The notes under the pieces are model-generated. The model was not told where the DNA came from, ran no database searches, and saw nothing but the letters and a program-made list of their open reading frames with translations. From contig NZ_SJOF01000019.1 of the NCBI RefSeq assembly GCF_004331255.1, positions 659 through 48,054 on the forward strand: a stretch of 47,396 nucleotides of DNA. Direction: 5' to 3'. This document shows positions 29,652 to 38,523 of the stretch, piece by piece. The first letter of the stretch is position 1. The number at the start of each line of letters is the position of its first letter. The DNA comes from Acinetobacter sp. ANC 4173 (GTDB taxonomy: Bacteria; Pseudomonadota; Gammaproteobacteria; Pseudomonadales; Moraxellaceae). The position numbers and the translations under genes are program-made.

Positions 29652-31022
29652 ATGTCTGAAACAATTACGCTCTATGTCGATGGCGCTTGTCGTGGAAATG
29701 GTAAGGATGGCGCACTCGGAGGTTGGGGAGCTTATATCGTTACAGCAACCGAAGAACGCAAAGTTTTTGGTGGAGAAACACATACCACCAACAACCGCAT
29801 GGAATTGACCGCGGCAATTGAAGGCGTGCTCGCTTGTCCAAAATCAGCCAAGTTAATTATCTGGACTGACTCCAACTATGTCAAACAAGGCATAACTGAA
29901 TGGATTCATGGCTGGAAAAAGAAAAACTGGAAAGATGTCAAAAATCCAGATTTATGGCAAAAACTCGATAGCGTTTGCCAAGGTCGAGACATCGAATGGA
30001 ACTGGATTAAAGGTCATGCAGGTCACCCAGGTAATGAAATGGCAGATCAACTGGCGAATTTAGGCGCTGATCAAACCACAAAAAATTTAACAGCAGCAAT
30101 AGAAAACAACACTGAAGATAAAAAAAAAGCTGAATCCGACTGGCTTTTTGACGACCCTTTCGGACTAGATTTTGCTGGAGAAGAAGCTGAACCTGTAGAA
30201 CCTGAATATATTGAAGACGAAGTTGCTGAATCCAACATTCCTGTAGAAACGCTTCAAGATTCACAAAAACAAACTACAAAGACACATCCACATATTGTGA
30301 TTACTCCTGCAACCGTTGAGGCCATTGGTCCTCGTCAGTTAATTCTGGATACCGAAACCACAGGTTTCTATTTTCAGGACAGTGATCGCATTATTGAAGT
30401 CGGCGCGATTGAAATGATCAATCGCAAACTCACAGGCAGCTCCATCCATATTTATATCAATCCTGAAAAAGAAGTCGGTGACTCGGTCAATGTCCACGGC
30501 ATTACCGATGAGTTTTTAACAGATAAACCAAAATATGCAGAAATTGCAGATGTCTTATTTGACTACTTAAAAGGCGCCGAGATTATTGCGCATAACGCGA
30601 CCTTCGATATGAACTTCTTAAATATGGAGTTTAAACGTACAGGTCATGGTGCACTCTCTGATGTCTGCGAAGTCACAGATACTTTAGCGATGGCAAAAAG
30701 CAAACATCCTGGACAGAAGAACTCCTTGGATGCTTTGGTACGACGCTATGAAATCGCGCAACGCGATCGTACTTTCCATGGTGCATTGCTCGATGCTGAA
30801 ATTTTAGCAGACGTCTATTTGGCGATGACGGGCGGACAAGTGTCATTTGATATCGATGCGCTATCACAAAGTGAACAGCAACAAGGCGCAAGTGGACGAC
30901 GCCAAGTTGATGAAACAGGCTTAGCCGTCATTTTACCTTCCGAAGCAGAATTGGCCGCACATGAGACTTGGGTCAAACAAATTGAGGAAAAACAGGGCAA
31001 ATCTTGCTTTTTTTCAAAATAA
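29652..31022 (+). CDS. rnhA-dnaQ: Ribonuclease HI fused to DNA polymerase III epsilon (proofreading exonuclease)
   Basis: 456 residues in one frame. Residues 1-145 are RNase HI with catalytic Asp10 (LYVDGACRGN), Glu51 (NNRMEL), Asp73 (WTDSNYV), His122 and Asp132 (GHAGHPGNEMADQ). Residues 146-225 are an acidic, low-complexity linker. Residues about 226-400 are a DEDDh exonuclease: Exo I LILDTETTGF (Asp233, Glu235), Exo II EIIAHNATFDMNFL, Exo III RTFHGALLDAEILADVY. Next comes a QVSFDI segment aligned with the clamp-binding motif of E. coli epsilon, then a C-terminal tail SCFFSK like the alpha-binding end. In E. coli rnhA and dnaQ are separate, divergent neighbours; here they are one polypeptide. 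Confidence 0.95.
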   Translation: MSETITLYVDGACRGNGKDGALGGWGAYIVTATEERKVFGGETHTTNNRMELTAAIEGVLACPKSAKLIIWTDSNYVKQGITEWIHGWKKKNWKDVKNPDLWQKLDSVCQGRDIEWNWIKGHAGHPGNEMADQLANLGADQTTKNLTAAIENNTEDKKKAESDWLFDDPFGLDFAGEEAEPVEPEYIEDEVAESNIPVETLQDSQKQTTKTHPHIVITPATVEAIGPRQLILDTETTGFYFQDSDRIIEVGAIEMINRKLTGSSIHIYINPEKEVGDSVNVHGITDEFLTDKPKYAEIADVLFDYLKGAEIIAHNATFDMNFLNMEFKRTGHGALSDVCEVTDTLAMAKSKHPGQKNSLDALVRRYEIAQRDRTFHGALLDAEILADVYLAMTGGQVSFDIDALSQSEQQQGASGRRQVDETGLAVILPSEAELAAHETWVKQIEEKQGKSCFFSK

Positions 31023-31147
31023 TTTCTACAGATTCTGTTATTTTTTGTATTTAAACTTTGGGGACATCAGTTATAGTTAAATACAAGAAATAACGCTCTA
31101 ACTCAACCAAACATAAACAGATAATACATTAGGAAAGGTGCAGATAA

Positions 31148-32797
31148 ATGTCTTACCAAACCTCTATTCATTTTGATCCTACGGCCTTACTGATAATAAA
31201 AAATGAGGTTGATAACTCGATCAAGTTAGTTGAGTCTGCCGTCAGTACCTTAGCAGAGGATCATACGCTACCATTTGGTATTGATGATGCGCTGAATCAA
31301 TTTGAACAATGTGCTCAAGTTCTAGTCTTAATTGATATGCCAAACTTAGGACAAATTGCTCAATACGCTGCGGAACTCATGCGTAAAATCATGGCAAATC
31401 CTGAAAATATCAACACACAGGACGTGGTCGCGCTCAGTGAAGGCACGACCATGCTAAAACGCTATATTGAGTTTATCTGCCTGCGTGAAGTCAATATTCC
31501 TCAATTCCTACTCGATACTTTAAATCGCTTAGAACTGGCTTTGGGCAAACCGCTGACGCATGAAGGTCAACATCTTGAATCACTGCTGAACTGTATAGAG
31601 CCTAACTTCCAGTTACCTCATATTCCAACCCTAGAAAAGTCAGAATATGTACACCGCTTATATAAACTCGCCTTGAACAAATTGCTCCAGCAACAAAAAA
31701 CCGAACTTGATTTACAAGCAATTCGCATTGTGGGCACTTATTTAGCGGGTTTAGCCAACCAATTACCAAGTCAACAATACTGGGGACTGGTTCATGTAGC
31801 ATTTAATCAAATTGACAATCTGCTATTCACAGATGCACGTTTACGTAGTCTGATTGAGATTGAACGCAATATGGCAGCTTTTTTCAAAGCACCAGAAAAT
31901 TTCAATGCGAGTCTGAAAGATTTATCGAATATTCTCAGTTTATGTATTAGCCAAGAAGATGACTCGACTCAAAGCATCCGTGAGCAACTAAATATTGGTG
32001 AAGATGCCTTAACAGACACGCAACTCCAAGTGTTTAGCCGTCATCTTTATGGTCCAGATTTCAATACCATGCACACCATTAGCGAACTTGTGACCAATGA
32101 AATGGCACAGATCCGCAATGAAATTGAATATAACTACCAAACCATGTCGCCTGAAAAAACGCAAGAATTACAGGCAAAAATTAAGGAATTGGCCAATATA
32201 TTCAAAGTCTTAAATTTGAATGAAGCATATCAAGACTTATCACGTCAGTTTGAAGTACTGAATCAAAGTGATGTATTAAAAGACGAAAACTTTGCTCAAC
32301 AATTAATGAAAAGCATTATATCTGCCATAAATTCAATTGGGGTATTAGAGCGTCACCATACTTCCAATCGCTTACAACATCGCGTAAATAACTTGAATGT
32401 TTCTCTAGATCGTCTAGATGAAGCCCATGATGCGTTACTGAATGAAACCAAAACATTGGTTGATCACGCTGCTGCTGCGTTAATTCAATATCGTCAAAAT
32501 CAATTCTTGGGTGCGTTAGGCAATCTATCTACACAACTCAGTGAAATCAGCGGTGCTTTACTCTTCCTGAATACCAATGAAGGTCAGCAAGCATTAAAAA
32601 ATGCTGCGCAATTTGTGCAACAAAAAATTGAAGCTTCAAGCAGTATTTCTGAACAAGAAATCAACTACATTTTAGATACTCTAGCGAGTGCCGAAATGAT
32701 GATTGATAATTTGAAGAACAAACAGCCTGTATTACATTCGATGTTTGATGTAGCATTGAGCAGCAGCCAAAAACTTAATGCCGAAGTAGTCGCCTAA
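31148..32797 (+). CDS. FimL-like scaffold protein (ChpA/PilL N-terminal homologue)
   Basis: 549 residues, soluble, mostly helical, with Gln-rich amphipathic segments; no catalytic motif and no signal peptide. Length, helical make-up and the pattern of repeated four-helix-bundle-like blocks fit FimL, a degenerate homologue of the N-terminal Hpt part of ChpA that helps control twitching motility and cAMP in Pseudomonas. The assignment rests on general resemblance, not on a diagnostic motif. AGGAAAGG precedes the ATG. The stop overlaps the nudC start by one base (TAATG), so the two are translationally coupled although their roles look unrelated. Confidence 0.5.
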   Translation: MSYQTSIHFDPTALLIIKNEVDNSIKLVESAVSTLAEDHTLPFGIDDALNQFEQCAQVLVLIDMPNLGQIAQYAAELMRKIMANPENINTQDVVALSEGTTMLKRYIEFICLREVNIPQFLLDTLNRLELALGKPLTHEGQHLESLLNCIEPNFQLPHIPTLEKSEYVHRLYKLALNKLLQQQKTELDLQAIRIVGTYLAGLANQLPSQQYWGLVHVAFNQIDNLLFTDARLRSLIEIERNMAAFFKAPENFNASLKDLSNILSLCISQEDDSTQSIREQLNIGEDALTDTQLQVFSRHLYGPDFNTMHTISELVTNEMAQIRNEIEYNYQTMSPEKTQELQAKIKELANIFKVLNLNEAYQDLSRQFEVLNQSDVLKDENFAQQLMKSIISAINSIGVLERHHTSNRLQHRVNNLNVSLDRLDEAHDALLNETKTLVDHAAAALIQYRQNQFLGALGNLSTQLSEISGALLFLNTNEGQQALKNAAQFVQQKIEASSSISEQEINYILDTLASAEMMIDNLKNKQPVLHSMFDVALSSSQKLNAEVVA

Positions 32798-33570
32798 TGT
32801 CAGAATTATCACTTGCCTATATTTTTCATCAACAACAACTACTAGTTGATGAACATCTGCAACTGCCTAAAGTTGAGCATTTGGCAAGTGATCTGCACTT
32901 ACACACGGGCAATACCGTCATTGCCCGTGATCTACAAGCCCATGAAAGCATTCCGCGTGGACTACAATTGGTGCCTATTCGTCAACTGTTGACTCAATGG
33001 ACCACCAAGCAGTTTGAACAGGCCAGTCGTGCCATGCAGCTCTTAGAATGGCGTCGCAACCATAAGTTCTGTAGTCATTGCGGACATGAAACACAGGTTC
33101 ATGCAACTGAATATGCCATGATCTGCCCTGATTGCCATTATCATCAATATCCACGGGTACAACCTTGTGTTATTACGGTAATTACACGCGGGGAAGATGA
33201 AATTCTTTTAGCAAAAAATGCCCAAAATACCAACAATATGTATGGTCTGATTGCAGGTTTTGTTGAAGTTGGTGAAACCCTAGAAGATGCAGTACGTCGT
33301 GAAACTGAAGAAGAAGTCGGCTTAAAACTCAAAAATATTCAATATTTAGCGAGCCAGCCATGGCCCTTCCCAAGTAATTTAATGATTGCCTTCCGTGCTG
33401 AATATGCAGCAGGCGCTATTCAATTACAAGAAGAAGAAATCAGTGACGCGCAATTTTTCAAATTTGACCAACTCCCTCAAATTCCCTTCAAAGGAAGTAT
33501 TGCGCATGCCATGATTATGCATGTGACGCAAGGACACCCAGTTGCCGATGACACCCATCTATGGCTTTAA
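32797..33570 (+). CDS. nudC: NAD(H) pyrophosphatase / RNA NAD-cap hydrolase NudC
   Basis: 257 residues. A zinc ribbon with CSHCGH and CPDCH is followed by the Nudix box GFVEVGETLEDAVRRETEEE plus VGL (matching GX5EX7REUXEEXGU) and, after it, the SQPWPFPSNLM signature that defines the NudC subgroup. The enzyme splits NADH and removes NAD caps from RNA 5' ends. It overlaps the convergent esterase gene by 12 bp at its 3' end. Confidence 0.97.
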   Translation: MSELSLAYIFHQQQLLVDEHLQLPKVEHLASDLHLHTGNTVIARDLQAHESIPRGLQLVPIRQLLTQWTTKQFEQASRAMQLLEWRRNHKFCSHCGHETQVHATEYAMICPDCHYHQYPRVQPCVITVITRGEDEILLAKNAQNTNNMYGLIAGFVEVGETLEDAVRRETEEEVGLKLKNIQYLASQPWPFPSNLMIAFRAEYAAGAIQLQEEEISDAQFFKFDQLPQIPFKGSIAHAMIMHVTQGHPVADDTHLWL

Positions 33571-34443
33571 GGCTTCCTCAAGGGAAATCAAAATCTGTTC
33601 TTTGGTTTCAAAATAACGGTTGAATAAACTGGATACTGATCCCATCACAGTAATGTGACCTGTGCGTGGAATCACTATCATTTTGCTGTGATTGCCTTTT
33701 TCTTTTAGTACTCGGTCAAAATCTTCAGTATTGTTGTGTCCCACAATCTGGTCATTTTCTGCCATCAGCAAATAATGCTTAATGCTATTCGATGCCACAA
33801 AGTAATACGGCATGACTTGCTGAAAAGGAACACTTTGATCAAATGCTTCGGCACACAGCGGATCACCCTTATAATCAAAATGATACGGACCTGCTACCCC
33901 GATAATGGCACGGATTTGCGCACGACATTGCAATTCATACTGCTGCGGATGATACACCGCCGACATGACATTAAATGCCCCTGCCGAATGTCCCATAAGC
34001 ACTACATTGTCGGTACGAATAGCCAACTTTTGCTGATGCAAACTCAAAAAGTTGAGTGCAAGGGTTAAATCGTCTACATAGCTCGGGAAAATGTATTGTG
34101 GCGCAAGATGATAGTTAATGACTGCCACATCATAACCTTCACGGGCAAAAGCTTCCCCCACAAACCGATATGAACTTTTATCGCCATGTGTCCAAGCACC
34201 ACCATGCACAAAGATAATTAAAGGTTGATTCAACTGTGCTTTATGCGTTTTGAATAAATCGAGACGATGACGTGCCTTTAAACCATACGCAATATTTTCA
34301 TGCAGTGTATATCCCTCACGCGGTGTGAGTTGATTTAATGCATAACTGCCAACATCGTAGATGCGAAAGTCTCGAACAAAGTCTTTCGCATTACCTACGG
34401 TGTCATTTAACTGTTTAATCCAATATTCGGATTTATTGAACAT
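33559..34443 (-). CDS. Alpha/beta-hydrolase, BD-FAE/kynurenine formamidase-like esterase
   Basis: 294 residues, no signal peptide. The oxyanion motif is IIFVHGGAWTHGDKSSYRF and the nucleophile elbow is VVLMGHSAGAFNVM. The acid and base of the triad probably lie in LLMAENDQIVGHNNTEDFD and PRTGHITVM. The family contains small-molecule carboxylesterases and formamidases; the substrate is unknown. The start overlaps the dolP stop by 11 bases, which ties expression to dolP. Confidence 0.82.
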   Translation of the reverse strand: MFNKSEYWIKQLNDTVGNAKDFVRDFRIYDVGSYALNQLTPREGYTLHENIAYGLKARHRLDLFKTHKAQLNQPLIIFVHGGAWTHGDKSSYRFVGEAFAREGYDVAVINYHLAPQYIFPSYVDDLTLALNFLSLHQQKLAIRTDNVVLMGHSAGAFNVMSAVYHPQQYELQCRAQIRAIIGVAGPYHFDYKGDPLCAEAFDQSVPFQQVMPYYFVASNSIKHYLLMAENDQIVGHNNTEDFDRVLKEKGNHSKMIVIPRTGHITVMGSVSSLFNRYFETKEQILISLEEALKP

Positions 34444-35128
34444 TCGTCGGTTCTACCTGATCTGGGTCAATAGCTACAGGCGTTTGAACTTCAGGCTGCG
34501 CATTGCTTGCGACTGGGCTTACAAAACTAGAATTTATCGACTTCTGTCCTTGATCGACATTATCAACCAATGTCACGATTTTAGTTACATTACCCACTTG
34601 CTGTAACACGTTGTTTAAATCATTGATTTCAGCATTATTCAAACGCCCCATCACGTACAACACACCATCCTCTGTATGTACACGGACTTTACTGTCAGAA
34701 ACTACGGTTGCTTTCATAATCAAGCCACGAGTATTTGCTGTTGCAGAAGCATCCTGCATGATGGTGTTATATCCAATTTTATCACCCAAGGTAATAAAAT
34801 TATGCACATTTTTTACGTCACTCATCGCACGGACATTGTCTTCAGCCAGTTGTTTTAAATGCTGATCTGGGACTTGCCCTGTCAATAAAACATTACCATA
34901 AAAACTTTCGATATTGACGCGCGATTGTTTAAAACGAGAATCTAATTTATATAAATTAATGTTCGCTGTACGTTCAATTGAGGAATCAATAAATACCTGA
35001 CCCAATGAGCGTACCCCACTTTCAGTTCCAACGGGTGCAGTCCCTGTACCACCCGAAATAAAACTCGCACAGCCTGATAAACTTAGACCTGCGACACAAA
35101 GCACTGTCATTGCAATACGATTCAACAC
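34433..35128 (-). CDS. dolP: BON-domain outer-membrane lipoprotein DolP (YraP)
   Basis: 231 residues. The lipoprotein signal is LCVAGLSLSGC with Cys20 as the anchor. Two BON domains follow: FIDSSIERTANINLYKLDSR...VLLTGQVPDQHLKQLAEDNV and LIMKATVVSDSKVRVHTEDG...YVMGRLNNAEINDLNNVLQQ. A 45-residue Pro/Val-rich tail extends past the E. coli protein. DolP keeps the outer membrane intact and localises to division sites. The gene follows yraN and faces rsmI, matching the E. coli rsmI-yraN-dolP neighbourhood except for orientation. Confidence 0.9.
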   Translation of the reverse strand: MLNRIAMTVLCVAGLSLSGCASFISGGTGTAPVGTESGVRSLGQVFIDSSIERTANINLYKLDSRFKQSRVNIESFYGNVLLTGQVPDQHLKQLAEDNVRAMSDVKNVHNFITLGDKIGYNTIMQDASATANTRGLIMKATVVSDSKVRVHTEDGVLYVMGRLNNAEINDLNNVLQQVGNVTKIVTLVDNVDQGQKSINSSFVSPVASNAQPEVQTPVAIDPDQVEPTNVQ

Positions 35129-35187
35129 TCAGCAAGACTCCTCACTTATTTCATTCATTTTCTATAGCATTTATGCTTCCTGTTCCT

Positions 35188-35628
35188 TCAGAGATTAATG
35201 AACTCTGAATCAAAAGTAAAAGCATTTTCTATCCATTGCAGATCATAAGTGAAACTTGAAAAGTCATACTGTACTGTTTTTGCAAATTGTTGATAGAAAT
35301 CAAAACAAATTACATCAAATCGACAATAGAACTGCTGATATTCGGGATATTGGTTAAGAAAGCACAACGCTGTTTTGATAAGTTTACGCTGTTTCGAAAG
35401 TGACACCACTTCATTGGCATGGGCATAACGGGTCAAAGCGCGTGCCTTCACTTCAACCAAAAGCAATTCTTCGCCTTGTTGCACCACCAAATCTAGCTCA
35501 CCATATCGGCTATGATAATTTCTTTGCACAAGCTGAAAACCCTGCTGTTGCAAAAGGGTTAAAGCTTGTTGTTCTGCCCAATCTCCCAAAGCTTGCGATG
35601 TTGTTTTAAGATTCAATTTTTCTTCCAT
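35188..35628 (-). CDS. yraN: YraN (UPF0102) endonuclease-like protein
   Basis: 146 residues, typical of the family though slightly longer. The restriction-endonuclease-like core is visible: [20 protein letters not shown], then [23 protein letters not shown] (E-x-D ... E-x-K metal site). Function in the cell is not settled. It is 60 bp upstream of dolP. A start a few codons further in is possible. Confidence 0.92.
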   Translation of the reverse strand: MEEKLNLKTTSQALGDWAEQQALTLLQQQGFQLVQRNYHSRYGELDLVVQQGEELLLVEVKARALTRYAHANEVVSLSKQRKLIKTALCFLNQYPEYQQFYCRFDVICFDFYQQFAKTVQYDFSSFTYDLQWIENAFTFDSEFINL

Positions 35629-35965
35629 TCAATAAAACCTACTCATTTCTTGTTGTAATGCAATGAATACCTAGCTTTTTTATATATGTTTATTCTAGTG
35701 CAAGCATAGATCTAATCTCAAATGTATATCATCAATTCAAGCAATTAGAACATTACGATCTGCCTTTTCTAAAATATGCCAAGTTTCAAATACTATTCGT
35801 TTACATAACAGCATTGAATATAAGATCTTCACAGAATCTAATTCGCGTCTGAGCAATGGATTCAGGTAGAATGCATGTATTCTCACGCGTCCTGGGATCC
35901 TAACTCCCTACCACTTACATCGCGTCATTCTTTTCTTAATTCTATTTTTGGCATGGAGACTTCAC
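35629..35965. other. Divergent intergenic region between yraN and rsmI
   Basis: About 337 bases with no ORF of note. It must hold the promoters for both directions; I could not fix either to a clear consensus. RNase P RNA was considered because it lies near rsmI in some genomes, and no match to its conserved core was seen. Confidence 0.4.
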
Positions 35966-36802
35966 ATGAGTGCTCAGTTATTTGTTATAGCAACCCCTAT
36001 TGGGCACTTAGATGACATGACGTTTCGTGCTATTGAAACCCTAAAATCAGTGAGTATTATTGCAGCCGAAGACACCCGTACCTCTGCACAATTGCTCAAG
36101 CATTTTAATATCTCTACCCCCCTTACCGCATGTCATGATCACAATGAAAGCAATAAAATTGATATGTTAGTGCAACGTCTGTTAAAAGGCGAAAATATGG
36201 CATTGATTAGTGATGCAGGTACACCTTTAATTAGTGATCCTGGGTTCAAACTGGTCCGTGCAGCCCAAGAACATGGCATTCGTGTGATTCCAGTTCCGGG
36301 TGCATGTGCTGCAATTGCGGCCTTAAGTAGCGTGGGTTTGCCAAGTGATCGTTTTAGTTTCGAGGGTTTTTTATCCTCTAAAGCTTCACAACGTTTATTG
36401 CAACTTGAAAAGTTGAAAGATGAGACTCAAACCCTAATTTTTTACGAAGCACCTCATCGAATTTTAGAATCTGTAAAAAACATGGCTGAAGTATTTGGTG
36501 CAGACCGCCCAGTGGGTTTTGCTCGAGAAATTACCAAAACCTTTGAAACCATTCGCAAAATGACTTTGGGTGAATTGGTTCAATTTATTGAGTCTGATCA
36601 TAATCAACAAAAAGGTGAAATCGTGTTGGTGGTGGGTGGTGCAACCCAGGAAAAAGACATGGAACAAGAGAAATTAGACCAACTGCTCACACGTCTTTTA
36701 CAGGATTTATCAGTCAAAGCAGCATCACAACTGGCTGCGGACTTAACTGGGATTAAGAAAAAAGTGGCTTATCAACGTGCCTTAGAGTTGACTGCACAGT
36801 AA
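35966..36802 (+). CDS. rsmI: 16S rRNA (cytidine1402-2'-O)-methyltransferase
   Basis: 278 residues from ATG 35966 (GGAG 7 nt upstream); an extension to 35948 would need a TTG start. It uses S-adenosylmethionine to methylate C1402 of 16S rRNA with RsmH. The tetrapyrrole-methylase fold shows FVIATPIGHLDDMTFRAIET, AAEDTRTSAQLLKHF, ALISDAGTPLISDPGFKLVR, PVPGACAAIAALSSVGLPSD, FEGFLSSKASQR and FYEAPHRI. Single gene with a strong terminator downstream. Confidence 0.96.
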   Translation: MSAQLFVIATPIGHLDDMTFRAIETLKSVSIIAAEDTRTSAQLLKHFNISTPLTACHDHNESNKIDMLVQRLLKGENMALISDAGTPLISDPGFKLVRAAQEHGIRVIPVPGACAAIAALSSVGLPSDRFSFEGFLSSKASQRLLQLEKLKDETQTLIFYEAPHRILESVKNMAEVFGADRPVGFAREITKTFETIRKMTLGELVQFIESDHNQQKGEIVLVVGGATQEKDMEQEKLDQLLTRLLQDLSVKAASQLAADLTGIKKKVAYQRALELTAQ

Positions 36803-36827
36803 AACTGAAGCTTGAATGCTGAACAAA

Positions 36828-36858
36828 TAAAAAACCACTCTCATGAGTGGTTTTTTAT
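36828..36858. terminator. Bidirectional rho-independent terminator between rsmI and sutA
   Basis: Stem AAAACCACTC/GAGTGGTTTT with a TCAT loop; T-run on the plus side and an A-run on the other, so it can end transcripts from both rsmI (+) and the sutA-like gene (-). Confidence 0.88.
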
Positions 36859-36867
36859 ACTGCCAAG

Positions 36868-37116
36868 TTAGTCGTGTGCAGACTCATCTGGCGGAACTTC
36901 AGTAATACGTCCACCACGCGCCAAGAATGCAGCCACTTCATCTTCTAAAGCTTCACGTTGCTTCTTCTTTGCAGTCACGGTTAATGTTTCTGCCTCAGCA
37001 ACATCACCATCAGAAGCACCTTCTACTTCATCTGATGCACCTTTTTCGGCAGCCTTTGCCTCATCCTCATCTACAGCAGAGTCTTCTGCATCATCATAAT
37101 CATTCATATCCGTCAT
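36868..37116 (-). CDS. sutA: SutA-like RNA polymerase-binding regulator
   Basis: 82 residues from ATG 37116, which has GGGGAGAT about 6 nt upstream; an upstream reading from 37161 adds a non-homologous tail. The N-terminal 45 residues are Asp/Glu-rich and probably disordered. A basic patch AKKKQREALEDE is followed by the C-terminal AAFLARGGRITEVPPDES, closely resembling the EEFLARGGKVQEIEP ending of Pseudomonas SutA. SutA is a small acidic protein that binds the RNA polymerase beta subunit and raises transcription, notably of rRNA, in slow-growing cells. The assignment rests on that C-terminal block plus the acidic N-terminus and size. Confidence 0.68.
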   Translation of the reverse strand: MTDMNDYDDAEDSAVDEDEAKAAEKGASDEVEGASDGDVAEAETLTVTAKKKQREALEDEVAAFLARGGRITEVPPDESAHD

Positions 37117-37290
37117 CTTAATCTCCCCGCAATGACTTCCAAATACTTCGTTTCGAATCAATTTCGAATTACGATGAAATTTATCAATCTAAATCGCTTT
37201 CGCATAGTACTTAATACAAAAAAATCGTATCTTTTTTAATCAAATTCGTAATCAGATTTAACTAAATGCCTAAAAATTATCTATTTAAAC

Positions 37291-38523
37291 CTAATTTGCA
37301 TAACGGGTATTTTTTAATGTCTGCAAACCGTTAGCCTGCATCATAAAAGCATCTTTCAATACGGGCTGTTGTTCAACTTGTTTTAAGCCAAAATTACGCG
37401 CCCAAATAATGGGGAAAAAATCTGTAGTTTCTAACCAGCCAATTGCAGACATGCTATGCATCATGGCGTCATTTTGACCTTTACGACAATGTTCATAACG
37501 CTGCAATGTTTGTTCATGTGCCCACACCCCACGCGAAAAATCATGCAATAAGGCATCACACAGTACCGCAGCATCTAAACAACCAATATTCACCCCTTGC
37601 CCTGCCAATGGATGAATCACATGTGCCGCATCTCCAATCAAAGCCAATCCTGAAGTCACATACTGCTGCGCAGCTCGTGCTTTCAACGGAAACATCGCCC
37701 GTGGGGTCGCTTCTAACACCTCACCCAACATATGCTGACTTTCACGTGTCAGCAGTTGTAAAAAGGCAGAGTCATCCAGTGCAGTATATTCCTCGGCATA
37801 ATCATCGGGCAAAGTCCAAACAATGGACTGCCAATGACCATCTTGCTCGGGTTTTAAGCTTGCCATCGGTAAAAATGCCAAAGGACCCGTTTCCAAGAAA
37901 ATTTGACGTGCAACATGCTGATGCGGCTGTGCAGTACGAATAGCACAAGTCACGCCGGCCTGACGATAATCCAATACATCCAGATCAATAAATGCCTGTT
38001 CGCGCACAAAAGAGTTGGCACCATCGGCACCGATCACCAATTTAGTTGTTAATTGCATGCCATCCGCTAGATGAATATGCCAAACACCAACGCCACGTTC
38101 TACACGCGTGACTTTGACTTGTGTTCGATAGTCGTTAACTTCACTCAACATGCGTTTTTGAATGGCTAAATTCAAAATACTTGGCTCGACCATTGAACCT
38201 AAGGCTTGCTCGGCAGCTGGAGCTTTCTGGCTAGCGTGTCCAAAGTTAATTTCACCATAGCCATTTTTATTCCAGACCTGCATACCACTATAGGGCATTT
38301 GACGCGCCAATAACTCCCAAACTTTTACCGTCTTGAGCAAATGAATGGTCGCTTGGCTCAGTGCCAATACACGTGGATTAGCAACCGCTAAAACCTTACT
38401 CTCATCCAAAATAGGTGCAGCATCTAGAACCGTGGCTTGTACCCCACCTTGAGCCAGTAACAAGGCAGTCAATCCACCGACTAAACCACCACCGACAATG
38501 ACAACATCTAAAACTTGGCTCAT
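37291..38523 (-). CDS. ubiI: Ubiquinone-pathway FAD monooxygenase (UbiI/VisC-like)
   Basis: 410 residues of the UbiH/UbiF/VisC/COQ6 family. N-terminal FAD site VVIVGGGLVGGLTALLLAQG, middle DG motif KLVIGADGANSFVREQA, and C-terminal GD motif LIGDAAHVIHPLAGQGVNIG. These enzymes hydroxylate the benzoquinone ring in ubiquinone synthesis. It follows ubiH with an ATGA overlap (38520-38523), which matches the E. coli ubiH-ubiI (visC) order; the paralogue call (UbiI rather than UbiF) is from position and could be wrong. Confidence 0.8.
   Translation of the reverse strand: MSQVLDVVIVGGGLVGGLTALLLAQGGVQATVLDAAPILDESKVLAVANPRVLALSQATIHLLKTVKVWELLARQMPYSGMQVWNKNGYGEINFGHASQKAPAAEQALGSMVEPSILNLAIQKRMLSEVNDYRTQVKVTRVERGVGVWHIHLADGMQLTTKLVIGADGANSFVREQAFIDLDVLDYRQAGVTCAIRTAQPHQHVARQIFLETGPLAFLPMASLKPEQDGHWQSIVWTLPDDYAEEYTALDDSAFLQLLTRESQHMLGEVLEATPRAMFPLKARAAQQYVTSGLALIGDAAHVIHPLAGQGVNIGCLDAAVLCDALLHDFSRGVWAHEQTLQRYEHCRKGQNDAMMHSMSAIGWLETTDFFPIIWARNFGLKQVEQQPVLKDAFMMQANGLQTLKNTRYAN

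Noticed and set aside
35629..35965. RNase P RNA upstream of rsmI
   Set aside because: No match to the conserved rnpB core blocks.
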